In this document: positions 9,575 through 16,891 of the stretch, piece after piece
How the letters are laid out: each line of letters starts with the position of its first letter
Numbering within the stretch: position 1 is the first letter of the stretch
Source of the DNA: Pseudocolwellia agarivorans
GTDB lineage: Bacteria > Pseudomonadota > Gammaproteobacteria > Enterobacterales > Alteromonadaceae
Direction of reading: 5' to 3'
DNA length: 64,000 nt
NCBI RefSeq assembly: GCF_002000085.1
Contig: NZ_MUZU01000006.1
Span: forward strand, 1-64,000
Program-made: the position numbers and the translations under genes
The notes under the pieces: generated by a model
Database searches by the model: none
Told to the model about the DNA's origin: nothing
What the model saw: the letters and a program-made list of their open reading frames with translations, nothing else

Positions 9575-9588
9575 TTGATCTACATCAA
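9575..9588. promoter_or_regulatory. FNR/EtrA-type box, copy 2
   Basis: TTGATCTACATCAA fits TTGAT-N4-ATCAA exactly. It differs from copy 1 only in a spacer base, so both half-sites were kept while flanking DNA diverged. It lies about 40 nt inside the predicted transcript. Confidence 0.6.
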
Positions 9589-9615
9589 AAACAGTTTTTT
9601 TATATAAGCTACTAT

Positions 9616-9629
9616 ACCGTCTGGACGGT
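9616..9629. promoter_or_regulatory. TetR-type operator, copy 2
   Basis: ACCGTC-TG-GACGGT, the same 14 bp as at 6186-6199, overlapping the predicted start point of the receptor promoter. It lies about 430 nt from the TetR gene. Confidence 0.65.
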
Positions 9630-9633
9630 TTAT

Positions 9634-9663
9634 ATTATTAACAGAATAAACTTACCATGTAAA
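9634..9663 (-). promoter_or_regulatory. Sigma70-like promoter of the TonB receptor gene
   Basis: Leftward TTTACA (9658-9663), 18-nt spacer, AATAAT (9634-9639). It aligns base for base with the oxygenase promoter. The predicted start near 9626 gives a leader of about 226 nt. Confidence 0.6.
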
Positions 9664-10059
9664 TTACTTTCGCTTGTGCACACCTAGATTCTTATGTCTA
9701 GACTCTATCTGAGTTTGTCAAAAATAATTCAATACTCTATTTACCTTTTGTTTTTAAAGAACAAGTTTATTGTTTGTTTTATAGACGGGGTTTATAAAAA
9801 TAATAAAGATTTTCTAACTAAATCAACTCGCTTTATAGCTTTAGTAGTCTAAGATAAAAGTGCTAAAAAACTGTAATTGAGAAACTATTTCGTATAGTAT
9901 TTAGGGCTGCTGAAAGAGAGGGATCCTAAGTAATTGGGTTTATATAGAGTATTTATATCAATGCTGCTCCTTTACTTACCTTGCTACAATTTAACTAACC
10001 ATTAGGCTTGTTACTAAAGTTCCCTGTAACACACAAGCCAACACAAAGAGAATTTAAAC

Positions 10060-10611
10060 TTGTCTAAGACTAGTACTTACGTATCTATTATCAAAGCTGC
10101 TGAAAACGTCATTAAAGAGAAAGGATTGGCTAAACTAACACTCCAGCTTGTTGCTGAAACAGCGGGGATTAGTAAAGGAGGACTGCTTTACCACTTTCCA
10201 AGTAAAAATGCCCTCATTGAAGGGATGTTGGAATACTCTCTAACTACATTTGAAAAATTTATTGAGCAATATACAAAAGATGATATCGAGCCGGGCTCTT
10301 GGGCACGCGGATTCATTTTGGGGACTTTTTCTGCTTCTGGCTCGCTTACAGAAGAAGTGACTAGCGCGGCAGCTTTAGTTGCAAGTTCAGGCTTAAACCC
10401 ATCTCTAATGAAACCTTATATCGAAATGCAAAAAAAATGGTTACCAGCACTTCTACTTGACGGTTTAGATAAACAAACAGCGCTCATCATACGAATGGGA
10501 GTAGATGGCCTATGGTTAAACGAAGCTTTAGGTGTACAAGCGCTTGGTAAAGAAGAGCGACAGTCTTATATTGACTACCTAATTACTTTGACTAGGGTTT
10601 CACAGCCGTAA
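10060..10611 (+). CDS. TetR-family transcriptional regulator
   Basis: A 183-residue repressor. The N-terminal helix-turn-helix is clear: IIKAAENVIKEKGLAKLTLQLVAETAGISKGGLLYHFPSK-type sequence over residues 9-50, including SKGGLLYHFPSK. The ligand-binding C-terminal domain is the variable part. The start is a TTG at 10060 with AAAGAG upstream; no in-frame ATG is nearby. It sits divergently from the TonB receptor, and two identical TetR-type palindromes overlap the receptor and oxygenase promoters. It is therefore likely the substrate-responsive repressor of this cluster. The link between this protein and those sites is inferred from position. Confidence 0.9.
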   Translation: MSKTSTYVSIIKAAENVIKEKGLAKLTLQLVAETAGISKGGLLYHFPSKNALIEGMLEYSLTTFEKFIEQYTKDDIEPGSWARGFILGTFSASGSLTEEVTSAAALVASSGLNPSLMKPYIEMQKKWLPALLLDGLDKQTALIIRMGVDGLWLNEALGVQALGKEERQSYIDYLITLTRVSQP

Positions 10612-10635
10612 ATTAGTCCATTTCTTGTAAGCTCT

Positions 10636-10667
10636 ATATCGTTATCGTTAATTAACGATAACGATAT
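10636..10667. repeat. 32-bp perfect palindrome
   Basis: The left half ATATCGTTATCGTTAA is followed at once by its exact reverse complement, with no loop. It lies 25 nt after the TetR stop, between converging genes. There is no T-tract and no unpaired loop, so it is a poor intrinsic terminator and looks more like a dimer or tetramer binding site. Within each half the unit ATCGTTA/TAACGAT is repeated. Confidence 0.7.
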
Positions 10668-10834
10668 GCTCCGCACTCAAAAACCTCTATATGTGTTTGC
10701 CGTAAACCTTTTTTATGACTCACCGATATCGCGAAGTAGATGATATTGCAAATTGCCAGACACATTAGCGCTCGCTAAACAACTAAAAAACACTTTGTCT
10801 ATTAATAGAGATAGTGCTCATATATGTTATATTT

Positions 10835-11164
10835 TTAATGACTCACTGTTTTTGAAAATATATTAATAACGATAACACCAGAAAAAATTAAAAGCATACC
10901 TATAATTGCTGGAAAATCAGGTACTTGTTTATATAATACTGCACTTATTGAAGCAATTAAGACAATTCCCATACCAGCCCAAATGGCATAAGCAATACCT
11001 ACAGGAATAGTTTTAAGAACTAAAGATAAGAAATAGAAGGTAGCTGCATAACCAATTACACAAATAGTGCTTGAGATTGGATGAGCAAAACCATCAGACG
11101 CTTTAAGTGCCAACGTCGCTATAACTTCAGAGACAATTGCTATCGCTAAATACCAGTACCCCAT
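10835..11164 (-). CDS. Small multidrug resistance (SMR) efflux protein, EmrE/SugE type
   Basis: A 109-residue inner-membrane protein with four hydrophobic helices. Glu13 in the first helix (AIAIVSEVIATLALK) is the proton/drug-binding Glu of the family. PVGIAYAIWAGMGIVL is the conserved third-helix signature. These proteins work as antiparallel dimers exporting cationic compounds, guanidinium or quaternary ammonium compounds in exchange for protons. Start chosen at ATG 11164, which has AAGGG upstream and gives the usual 105-110 residues; a longer frame reaches 11248 but adds a non-family extension. Whether it is Qac/EmrE-like or Gdx/SugE-like is not settled. Confidence 0.9.
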   Translation of the reverse strand: MGYWYLAIAIVSEVIATLALKASDGFAHPISSTICVIGYAATFYFLSLVLKTIPVGIAYAIWAGMGIVLIASISAVLYKQVPDFPAIIGMLLIFSGVIVINIFSKTVSH

Positions 11165-11515
11165 ACTCAACCCTTTAAAAATATAGCTCCCAAATAATGG
11201 GCAAATGATAATATTGGCTAAAATAAGTGATATAGGGGTAAAAAACAACTGTTATTTGTTCTAGTTAATTGCTTGTATTACTGGGTATAAATTGAAGATT
11301 CTTTGTTTTTTGGCGCTAGAGACTATTGATATTTACAAAGCTTTTCAAATTATTGTTTTATCGCTGTAGGTTATTATTAACAAAGATAATTTGAAAGAAA
11401 TTTTAAACTCCTGTATCCCTAATTCAAATCCGGATCGAAGCATCATTTATTATCATTCTTTAATTTAAGAAAATAACTTCATAAATAATGCAGTCCAACA
11501 GATTCTAAATCAGCC

Positions 11516-11950
11516 TTACAACGATACCGACACTCCCATTCTAGCGGCTATTTTTCTAAAGTCTGCTTCAATTAATTTTCGCTTTGCGCCACGCATAACA
11601 ATCCCCCAACTTCCACCCCGCCCTTTTGTTAATTCCAGCTCTTCAAGCAGCGGTCTAATAGAAGCAGGAGTTACATTAAGTAGATAATCAACGTTAACAC
11701 GGTGTGGATGAAATCCCATTGATTGATCTACTTGATACGGTTTGTCTGAAGTTATTTGACCAATTGTTGTAAACGCCTGTACAGGATCACCACCGTCAAT
11801 CTTTTCTCGTGGTGAATAATAAACAATCCAATCACCTTTATTAAGACCACTCACCGCAGATTTTTTGCCATGCCCAAGCTGTGCAAAGCCATTATCACGG
11901 CCTGCCAGCGCATGTTGTGCGCAAGCAACTCCCATCCAATAATTAGTCAT
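11516..11950 (-). CDS. EVE domain protein (PUA-like)
   Basis: A 144-residue single-domain protein. It opens with MTNYWMGVACAQHALAG, and contains KKSAVSGLNKGDWIVYYSPRE and QAFTTIGQITSDKPYQV, the pattern of EVE/PUA-like domains. EVE domains are known to recognise modified bases in DNA or RNA and often occur beside restriction or RNA-modification genes, but no such gene lies here. Start set at ATG 11950, one nucleotide after the stop of the VOC gene, which implies coupled translation. A longer frame to 12055 only overlaps the VOC gene. Confidence 0.82.
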   Translation of the reverse strand: MTNYWMGVACAQHALAGRDNGFAQLGHGKKSAVSGLNKGDWIVYYSPREKIDGGDPVQAFTTIGQITSDKPYQVDQSMGFHPHRVNVDYLLNVTPASIRPLLEELELTKGRGGSWGIVMRGAKRKLIEADFRKIAARMGVSVSL

Positions 11951-11951
11951 T

Positions 11952-12329
11952 TTAAATCGTATTATCCATTGCCGTATGAACTGTGATTGTGTAACCAAAT
12001 GGATCGCGGAATGCAAAATATCGCCCAAATGGACCATCTTTGGGAGAAAAAACAATTTCTACCTGATCAGCAATAAGCTCAACATGCAGAGCATCAGCAT
12101 CATCACAAGAAAACCAAAGTGCAACACCAGCACCAAGAAAATCTTTCGCGTCTGAGAGATCAGACAAAGGTTTACGAACGGCAAAGGGCACCGGTTTACT
12201 GTCAAATACCACAGCTCCTGGAGGTCCCTGAATAATATTCAGACCAAGCTTGCCATGATAGAAGTCTTTTGCGGCTTCCAGATCGTCTGCCTGAATACCA
12301 ACAAAGTCTATACCTGTGAGATACGCCAT
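11952..12329 (-). CDS. VOC-superfamily protein (glyoxalase/bleomycin resistance-like)
   Basis: A 125-residue protein with two beta-alpha-beta-beta-beta modules. DFVGIQADDLEAAKDFYHGKLGLN opens module one, and GRYFAFRDPFGYTITVHTA closes module two, the usual metal-ligand end. Family members are metal-dependent lyases, isomerases, dioxygenases or drug-binding proteins, and the exact role cannot be told. Start at ATG 12329 is supported by GGAG seven nt upstream; an ATG four codons earlier lies inside that ribosome site. It is divergent from a MarR gene with a palindrome between them, and co-transcribed with the EVE gene. Confidence 0.85.
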   Translation of the reverse strand: MAYLTGIDFVGIQADDLEAAKDFYHGKLGLNIIQGPPGAVVFDSKPVPFAVRKPLSDLSDAKDFLGAGVALWFSCDDADALHVELIADQVEIVFSPKDGPFGRYFAFRDPFGYTITVHTAMDNTI

Positions 12330-12354
12330 ACTTTTCTCCAAATGTAAGTTATAA

Positions 12355-12370
12355 TATCAGCTACCTGATA
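12355..12370. promoter_or_regulatory. Candidate MarR operator
   Basis: TATCAG-CTAC-CTGATA is a perfect 6-bp inverted repeat with 4-nt spacer in the 59-nt gap between the divergent VOC and MarR genes. A further AACCTGATAT half-site follows at 12381-12390. The position suits a repressor acting on both genes. Confidence 0.6.
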
Positions 12371-12388
12371 CATTATAAGGAACCTGAT

Positions 12389-12823
12389 ATGATTAAGCAA
12401 TACAGTCTTGACAGGTCTTTGGGTTATAACCTAAAAAGAACCCAACACCGATTACGCCGTCGAATGGACGAAACACTGAAAGCTTGTGGCCTGTCTACGG
12501 CACAAAATGCAGTACTTTCTGCGCTAATGGCTCAACCAGACATGACAAATGCAGATCTCGCAAACGCAGCATTTATCACTCCTCAGTCAATGCAATCAGT
12601 TTTAGCAGGTTTGGAAAAAGCTGGATATGTTGTCAGAAGGCAAGATGAACAACACGGACGCCGCCAACTCGCCCGATTAACGCCAAGTGGTGAAGCTTTA
12701 GCATTGCAAGGTAGACAAACAATTGTAGATATAGAAACTGCTCTTACTAAAGCCACTGCCCCACTTTCAGAAGATGAAGCGTTAGCTCTACTTTATCGAC
12801 TCCAAGAAGCACTGGATGATTAG
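12389..12823 (+). CDS. MarR-family transcriptional regulator
   Basis: A 144-residue winged-helix regulator. The helix-turn-helix spans about residues 50-75 (NADLANAAFITPQSMQSVLAGLEKAG), followed by the wing VVRRQDEQHGRRQLARLTPSGEAL, the conserved MarR wing and post-wing helix. MarR proteins bind palindromes as dimers and release on small-molecule binding. It is divergent from the VOC-EVE pair and probably represses them and itself through the repeat at 12355-12370. The DNA here looks less AT-rich than neighbouring genes, which may reflect transfer. Confidence 0.92.
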   Translation: MIKQYSLDRSLGYNLKRTQHRLRRRMDETLKACGLSTAQNAVLSALMAQPDMTNADLANAAFITPQSMQSVLAGLEKAGYVVRRQDEQHGRRQLARLTPSGEALALQGRQTIVDIETALTKATAPLSEDEALALLYRLQEALDD

Positions 12824-12954
12824 CACATAAATCGAAGGTACATTAAACACCTAGTCAAAAATAATTTATACCAAATTGAACCCTGTAATCAGTAGGTCGC
12901 CAACTCGGTTTAACCACTAGCAGTCGGCATCAGGCATTCCGAAAGGAAGAAACG

Positions 12955-12984
12955 AAACCTTAACAATAATGTTAAGGTTTTTTT
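12955..12984 (+). terminator. Rho-independent terminator after MarR gene
   Basis: AAACCTTAAC and GTTAAGGTTT form a perfect 10-bp stem with a 6-nt loop AATAAT, followed by a run of T. It lies 131 nt past the MarR stop. The 130 nt before it have no open frame I recognise. Confidence 0.75.
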
Positions 12985-13103
12985 CGTCTAGAATTTCTGA
13001 ATATACTCATTACAAATAAATATAATGGCAAGCAGACAATTTGAGATACTCATTCTTTGATATACCTTTACCGTCTCAAACAAAAATATAAGCAAGGTAA
13101 ACC

Positions 13104-13823
13104 ATGCAACAACACTTACAAACATTGATCAACTTATTGCAAAAGAACGACCTTAAAGCCTTGCTTCAACATTATGTAGATTCGAGTGAAACCGAGAACA
13201 CGACACAATTAGCTTTTATGTTTCAACAAGGGGAAATAAAACACGCTAATTTTGATTATTATCAGCAATTGGCGACAGGCTTTATTGAAACCAAAGGTTT
13301 ATCGAATTCGCTTATTACCAAAATAAAAACAAGCAGCACGTTAAACTTTTTCACGCCAGCGTTACAAATAAGCGATAACTTTAAAAAAACAGATCAGCAA
13401 CAGCGTAATGTTCTGCATTACTTATTTACGAACAATAAAGTGCTCTCTACTCGCAGTCAGCCGCCCTTTAATTATTTACGCTCTATGATGTTGTTTGGTA
13501 GTAATAACGCTTTACGTGATGGGTTGTGCCAACGTGATAAGCAAAACCTAACTCCTATTGAAGCTTATTTATTTACCAATAAAAATTTAACACCGTTAGC
13601 CACTCACGAACTTACCGCTTTATTGGCTTTAATAGAAATTGAAGGTAAGCAACAAGCCGTAGATCAAACCAACTACTCTCTTTTCATACCGACTATAGGT
13701 GATATTTTTCAAGAGCAGGCGTTAGTCGTTACTCATGAATTACAACGTATTGTTTTAATTGCCACTTATTATGCTGTATCTACTTCGCAGGTTTTTAATG
13801 ATATTAACTCAATAAAAAAATAG
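13104..13823 (+). CDS. Conserved-looking hypothetical protein, possibly ankyrin-like
   Basis: A 239-residue soluble-looking protein with no signal peptide or membrane segment. I do not recognise a family with confidence. Two stretches, QQRNVLHYLFTNNK near residue 110 and DKQNLTPIEAYLFTNKN near residue 153, resemble the N-x-L-H/T-P-hydrophobic helix starts of ankyrin repeats about 40 residues apart. This suggests a small helical repeat scaffold. The ribosome site AAGGTAA precedes the ATG. It is followed by a diguanylate cyclase gene 138 nt away, but no functional link is visible. Confidence 0.6.
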   Translation: MQQHLQTLINLLQKNDLKALLQHYVDSSETENTTQLAFMFQQGEIKHANFDYYQQLATGFIETKGLSNSLITKIKTSSTLNFFTPALQISDNFKKTDQQQRNVLHYLFTNNKVLSTRSQPPFNYLRSMMLFGSNNALRDGLCQRDKQNLTPIEAYLFTNKNLTPLATHELTALLALIEIEGKQQAVDQTNYSLFIPTIGDIFQEQALVVTHELQRIVLIATYYAVSTSQVFNDINSIKK

Positions 13824-13961
13824 CCTGAAATTGATTATCGATTCAGTATTATCTACATCATATTTATTTAGTTTTATTTAAAAATCAATCGCTACGATAA
13901 AAGCAGGTTATTAATATTTAGTCTATTCTTATATAAATATCTAAATCAAAAGTATCTGCAT

Positions 13962-15131
13962 TTGTTAATTAAAAATAATTCAAAATTAAACAAGCGCATG
14001 CAGCAAGATGCTGCCGTATTATTGTATGGCAATGCTGTTGCGGGTATTTTTGTAAGCTTATTAACCTCAACTTTTCTTGTTTTTGCGTTTACTTACCCTC
14101 AGGTTGATCCCCTTAAAAAAGTCTGGTGGTGGGGAATGCTCACATTGCTTACTTTAAGGTTTTTAGATGTTTTATGGTGGAAAATAAAATTAGAAAACAC
14201 TGAGTTTGATGGCCAAAAATCAATTACTCACTTTACAATTGGCGCTAATATTACGGCAATTATGTGGGCAATTTATTTAGTTTATTGCACAACACAACAT
14301 AATGATGTTCAGCTAACAACAACTATTATTGCAATTGCCGCTATGGCTGGAGGTTCTGCTACTGTTCTTGCTGGCCATAAATTTACCGCTATGTTTTATC
14401 CTTGCGTGCTGCTTGCTCCAGGTTCAATAGGTTTACTATTATCACAAGAATCATCACTTCAATTACTAGGTATTTTGGGCTTATCTTTCGCTTTAGTGAT
14501 GTTTATTATTTCAAGAAAGTCTGCCAACTTTACAAGCCATACGTTATTTTTAAAAAATGAGAACTCGGTACTCATTCATAGTATGGAAGAGAAGGTTAAA
14601 CACCGTACACAAAAGATTTATGAGCTTTCAAACCTTGATCCCCTTACCCATTTATTTAATAGAACAGCTTTTTTAGAGAAGTTAAAATTTGTTACGGAAA
14701 ACTCTACGACACCTTTTGCATTATTGTTCATTGATTTAGATGGTTTTAAAAAAATAAATGATTCAATAGGACATAAAGCTGGCGATGTTATTTTAAGAAA
14801 AACAGCAGAACGTCTTAATCAATTTACGCAAGATAAACAACTTTTATGTCGCTGGGGTGGCGATGAGTTTTTAATTGTATTTGCAAACACTGATGAAGCC
14901 ACCGCAATTGAAAAATCTAAACAGTTAATCACTCTTCTTTCAGAGCCCCATAGTACTGAAAATAGCGTTTTGTCTGTAGGTGCAACTATTGGCATAGCAC
15001 TATATCCACATCACGCTACTACAGAAGAACGCTTGATCCAATTAGCTGATATGGCTATGTATTATCAGAAAAAACAAATGCGTTCGACTGTAGGTGTATT
15101 TTCTCAGCAAATAGAAAAATTATTTGCCTAA
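13962..15131 (+). CDS. Membrane diguanylate cyclase (GGDEF), part of a split GGDEF-EAL gene
   Basis: A 389-residue protein with about six membrane helices in residues 20-185, a short coiled linker, and a GGDEF domain. The active motif GGDEF is intact at 299-303 (CRWGGDEFLIVF), and DLDGFKKINDSIGH gives the metal-binding region. It should make cyclic di-GMP at the inner membrane. The frame ends with TAA at 15129-15131, and the same frame continues without a shift into a complete EAL domain. The original protein was therefore a GGDEF-EAL hybrid of about 652 residues, and this is its N-terminal part. Start is TTG at 13962; no better ATG fits before the first helix. Cyclase activity may now lack its phosphodiesterase partner. 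Confidence 0.85.
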   Translation: MLIKNNSKLNKRMQQDAAVLLYGNAVAGIFVSLLTSTFLVFAFTYPQVDPLKKVWWWGMLTLLTLRFLDVLWWKIKLENTEFDGQKSITHFTIGANITAIMWAIYLVYCTTQHNDVQLTTTIIAIAAMAGGSATVLAGHKFTAMFYPCVLLAPGSIGLLLSQESSLQLLGILGLSFALVMFIISRKSANFTSHTLFLKNENSVLIHSMEEKVKHRTQKIYELSNLDPLTHLFNRTAFLEKLKFVTENSTTPFALLFIDLDGFKKINDSIGHKAGDVILRKTAERLNQFTQDKQLLCRWGGDEFLIVFANTDEATAIEKSKQLITLLSEPHSTENSVLSVGATIGIALYPHHATTEERLIQLADMAMYYQKKQMRSTVGVFSQQIEKLFA

Positions 15132-15920
15132 GAATTACATTTAAAAAATGGTTTAACAAAGGCTATCGAAAACCAACAATTAAGGCTGGTATTCCAACCT
15201 ATAATATTTTCTAAAAGTCTTAAAGTATCTGCTTTTGAAGCACTTATTCGCTGGAAGTATGAAGATGAAGATATTCCTCCTGAAGCTTTTATTCCTATAG
15301 CAGAGCAATACGGTTTAATTCATGAGATTGGTGCATGGGTCTTAAAAAAGGCCTGCGAACAAGCAAAGCAATGGAGTACCGAACAAGACATTGCTGTTTG
15401 CGTAAATGTTTCGGTTATACAGCTACACGATGAAAACTTTATAAGCATAGTACATAGCACGCTTTTAAAGAGCTCTCTGCCGGCAAAGTTATTACATATT
15501 GAAATTACCGAATCTGTTTTCGCTTCAGACTTAACCCTTATATCAAACCAAATTAAGTCCCTCCAAGCGATGGGAATTAAAGTTTCTATTGATGACTTTG
15601 GTACCGGGTACTCTTCACTATCAGCTATGCAAGACTTAGCTGTAAACATAGTAAAAATAGATCGCTCATTCGTAAATAAAATAGACAGCAATGGTAAAGC
15701 AATTATATCTGCCGTTATGCATATAGCATCAGCATTAAACTTTTTAGTGGTTGCTGAAGGCGTAGAAACGAAAGAACAAGCTCAAGCTTTATTGCTATTA
15801 GGTGTCCATTACTTTCAAGGTTTTTATTACTCTAAACCGATAGAAATAGAAAACATTCCACGTTATTTAGAAAACAACTTAACCCCACATAATAACGATA
15901 ATTTAAATAACTCAACGTAA
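15132..15920 (+). pseudogene. EAL phosphodiesterase domain cut off by an in-frame stop
   Basis: The frame of the upstream GGDEF gene continues past its TAA (15129-15131) as ELHLKNGLTKAIENQQLRLVFQP and then a full EAL domain to the stop at 15918-15920. Catalytic elements are all present: EALIRW, NVSVIQL, EITES, IDDFGTGYSS, KIDRSF, EGVET and QGFYYSKP. The rest of the domain looks under selection, so the stop may be recent (CAA to TAA would explain it), read through, or a sequencing error. There is no good internal start before the EALIRW motif; the first ATG in frame is at 15570, too late for a whole domain. Confidence 0.8.
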
Positions 15921-15992
15921 TTATCTGCAACAGCACTCGATTATCACTTACAATAAGCATTACAGTAACGTTTTTATACAACTTAATACTCT

Positions 15993-16781
15993 ATGTACAT
16001 CAATCCAGCTTGGCGCATATTAACCATAGGAGACGGAGATTTATCGTTTTCTTATTCTTTATTAAAAAATTATTGTCCAAAAGCGTTAACAGCGACTATT
16101 TTTGATGACTATGCCTCGCTAACAGCTAAATACGGCGAAGAGCATTTTCAGCAATTACAGGCTCAAGGATGCGAAGTACTTACAGGTTTTGATGTAACTA
16201 ACAAGCAAACATGGGAACAACTAAACAAACAACAATTTGATGTGGTTATTTTTCAATTTCCGCTAATTCCTGCATTCAACTCCGTTGAAGATTATCAGCA
16301 ACAGTGTGTTAACGTGAGTATGAATACCTTACATCGTCGTTTACTTCGCCAGTATTTATTACATTGTTTTAATGAGTTTTTAGATAGTAATGGCGCGCAA
16401 CTCGCTTTTATTACGTCAAAAGATGTAAAGCCCTATAGACAATGGAATATTGAGCAAGCATTAACGCTAAATACCGATATTAATTACCTTGGCTATATGC
16501 CCTTTGAAATAGAAAACTTTCCTGGCTATAAAATAAGAAATGTTGACCGAGATAAACACGTGAAAGACACACAAGGTATTACTCATGTATTTAGTCGCCT
16601 AATAGCTACAGAGCTTGATAACAAACTAACTATGCCCAAGTACCTAAGTAAACATTATTGTAGTGGCTGTCGAATTGGCCCATTTCATACAGAACAAGAT
16701 AGAACAAACCATATTGCTAGTAAAAGGCATCAACAAATGGCATTGTTTGAACAGCAGTGGCTGAGGGATATTGAACGGTAG
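15993..16781 (+). CDS. BMT5-like (DUF2431) Rossmann methyltransferase with zinc finger
   Basis: A 262-residue protein. The opening WRILTIGDGDLSFSYSLL is the glycine-rich S-adenosylmethionine loop of the BMT5-like/DUF2431 family, known from yeast Bmt5, a 25S rRNA uridine N3-methyltransferase. FDVVIFQFPLIP matches the family's catalytic-loop region. The C-terminus carries a C2H2-like finger, YCSGCRIGPFHTEQDRTNHIASKRHQQ-type spacing (Cys-x2-Cys then two His), as in RNA-binding U1-like fingers. It probably methylates an RNA. Bacterial members are less familiar than eukaryotic ones, so target and role are open. A bidirectional terminator follows. Confidence 0.78.
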   Translation: MYINPAWRILTIGDGDLSFSYSLLKNYCPKALTATIFDDYASLTAKYGEEHFQQLQAQGCEVLTGFDVTNKQTWEQLNKQQFDVVIFQFPLIPAFNSVEDYQQQCVNVSMNTLHRRLLRQYLLHCFNEFLDSNGAQLAFITSKDVKPYRQWNIEQALTLNTDINYLGYMPFEIENFPGYKIRNVDRDKHVKDTQGITHVFSRLIATELDNKLTMPKYLSKHYCSGCRIGPFHTEQDRTNHIASKRHQQMALFEQQWLRDIER

Positions 16782-16832
16782 CATACTTCGCGCTACTCAA
16801 GTTTCATTTGAATACTAAAATTTATTTAAAAA

Positions 16833-16860
16833 AAAGCACCAAAATGATGTTTGGTGCTTT
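16833..16860. terminator. Bidirectional terminator
   Basis: AAAGCACCAAA and TTTGGTGCTTT form a perfect 11-bp stem with loop ATGATG, flanked by A-rich and T-rich ends. It lies between the converging methyltransferase and PEP-CTERM genes and can serve both. Confidence 0.8.
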
Positions 16861-16891
16861 GTGTAAAACGACTATTTAAAAGTAAATGACA

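Larger units (their letters stand above)
9509..9725 (-). repeat. Promoter cassette, copy 2 (upstream of TonB receptor)
   Basis: Near-identical partner of 6077-6290, in the same orientation relative to its gene. It keeps the FNR box, the TetR palindrome, the promoter hexamers and the flanking blocks. The first 108 nt above the receptor start (9401-9508) are not shared with copy 1. Confidence 0.85.

Noticed and set aside
15320-15691. 123-codon leftward frame opposite the EAL domain
   Set aside because: It is antisense to well-conserved EAL motifs, which explain the region better.
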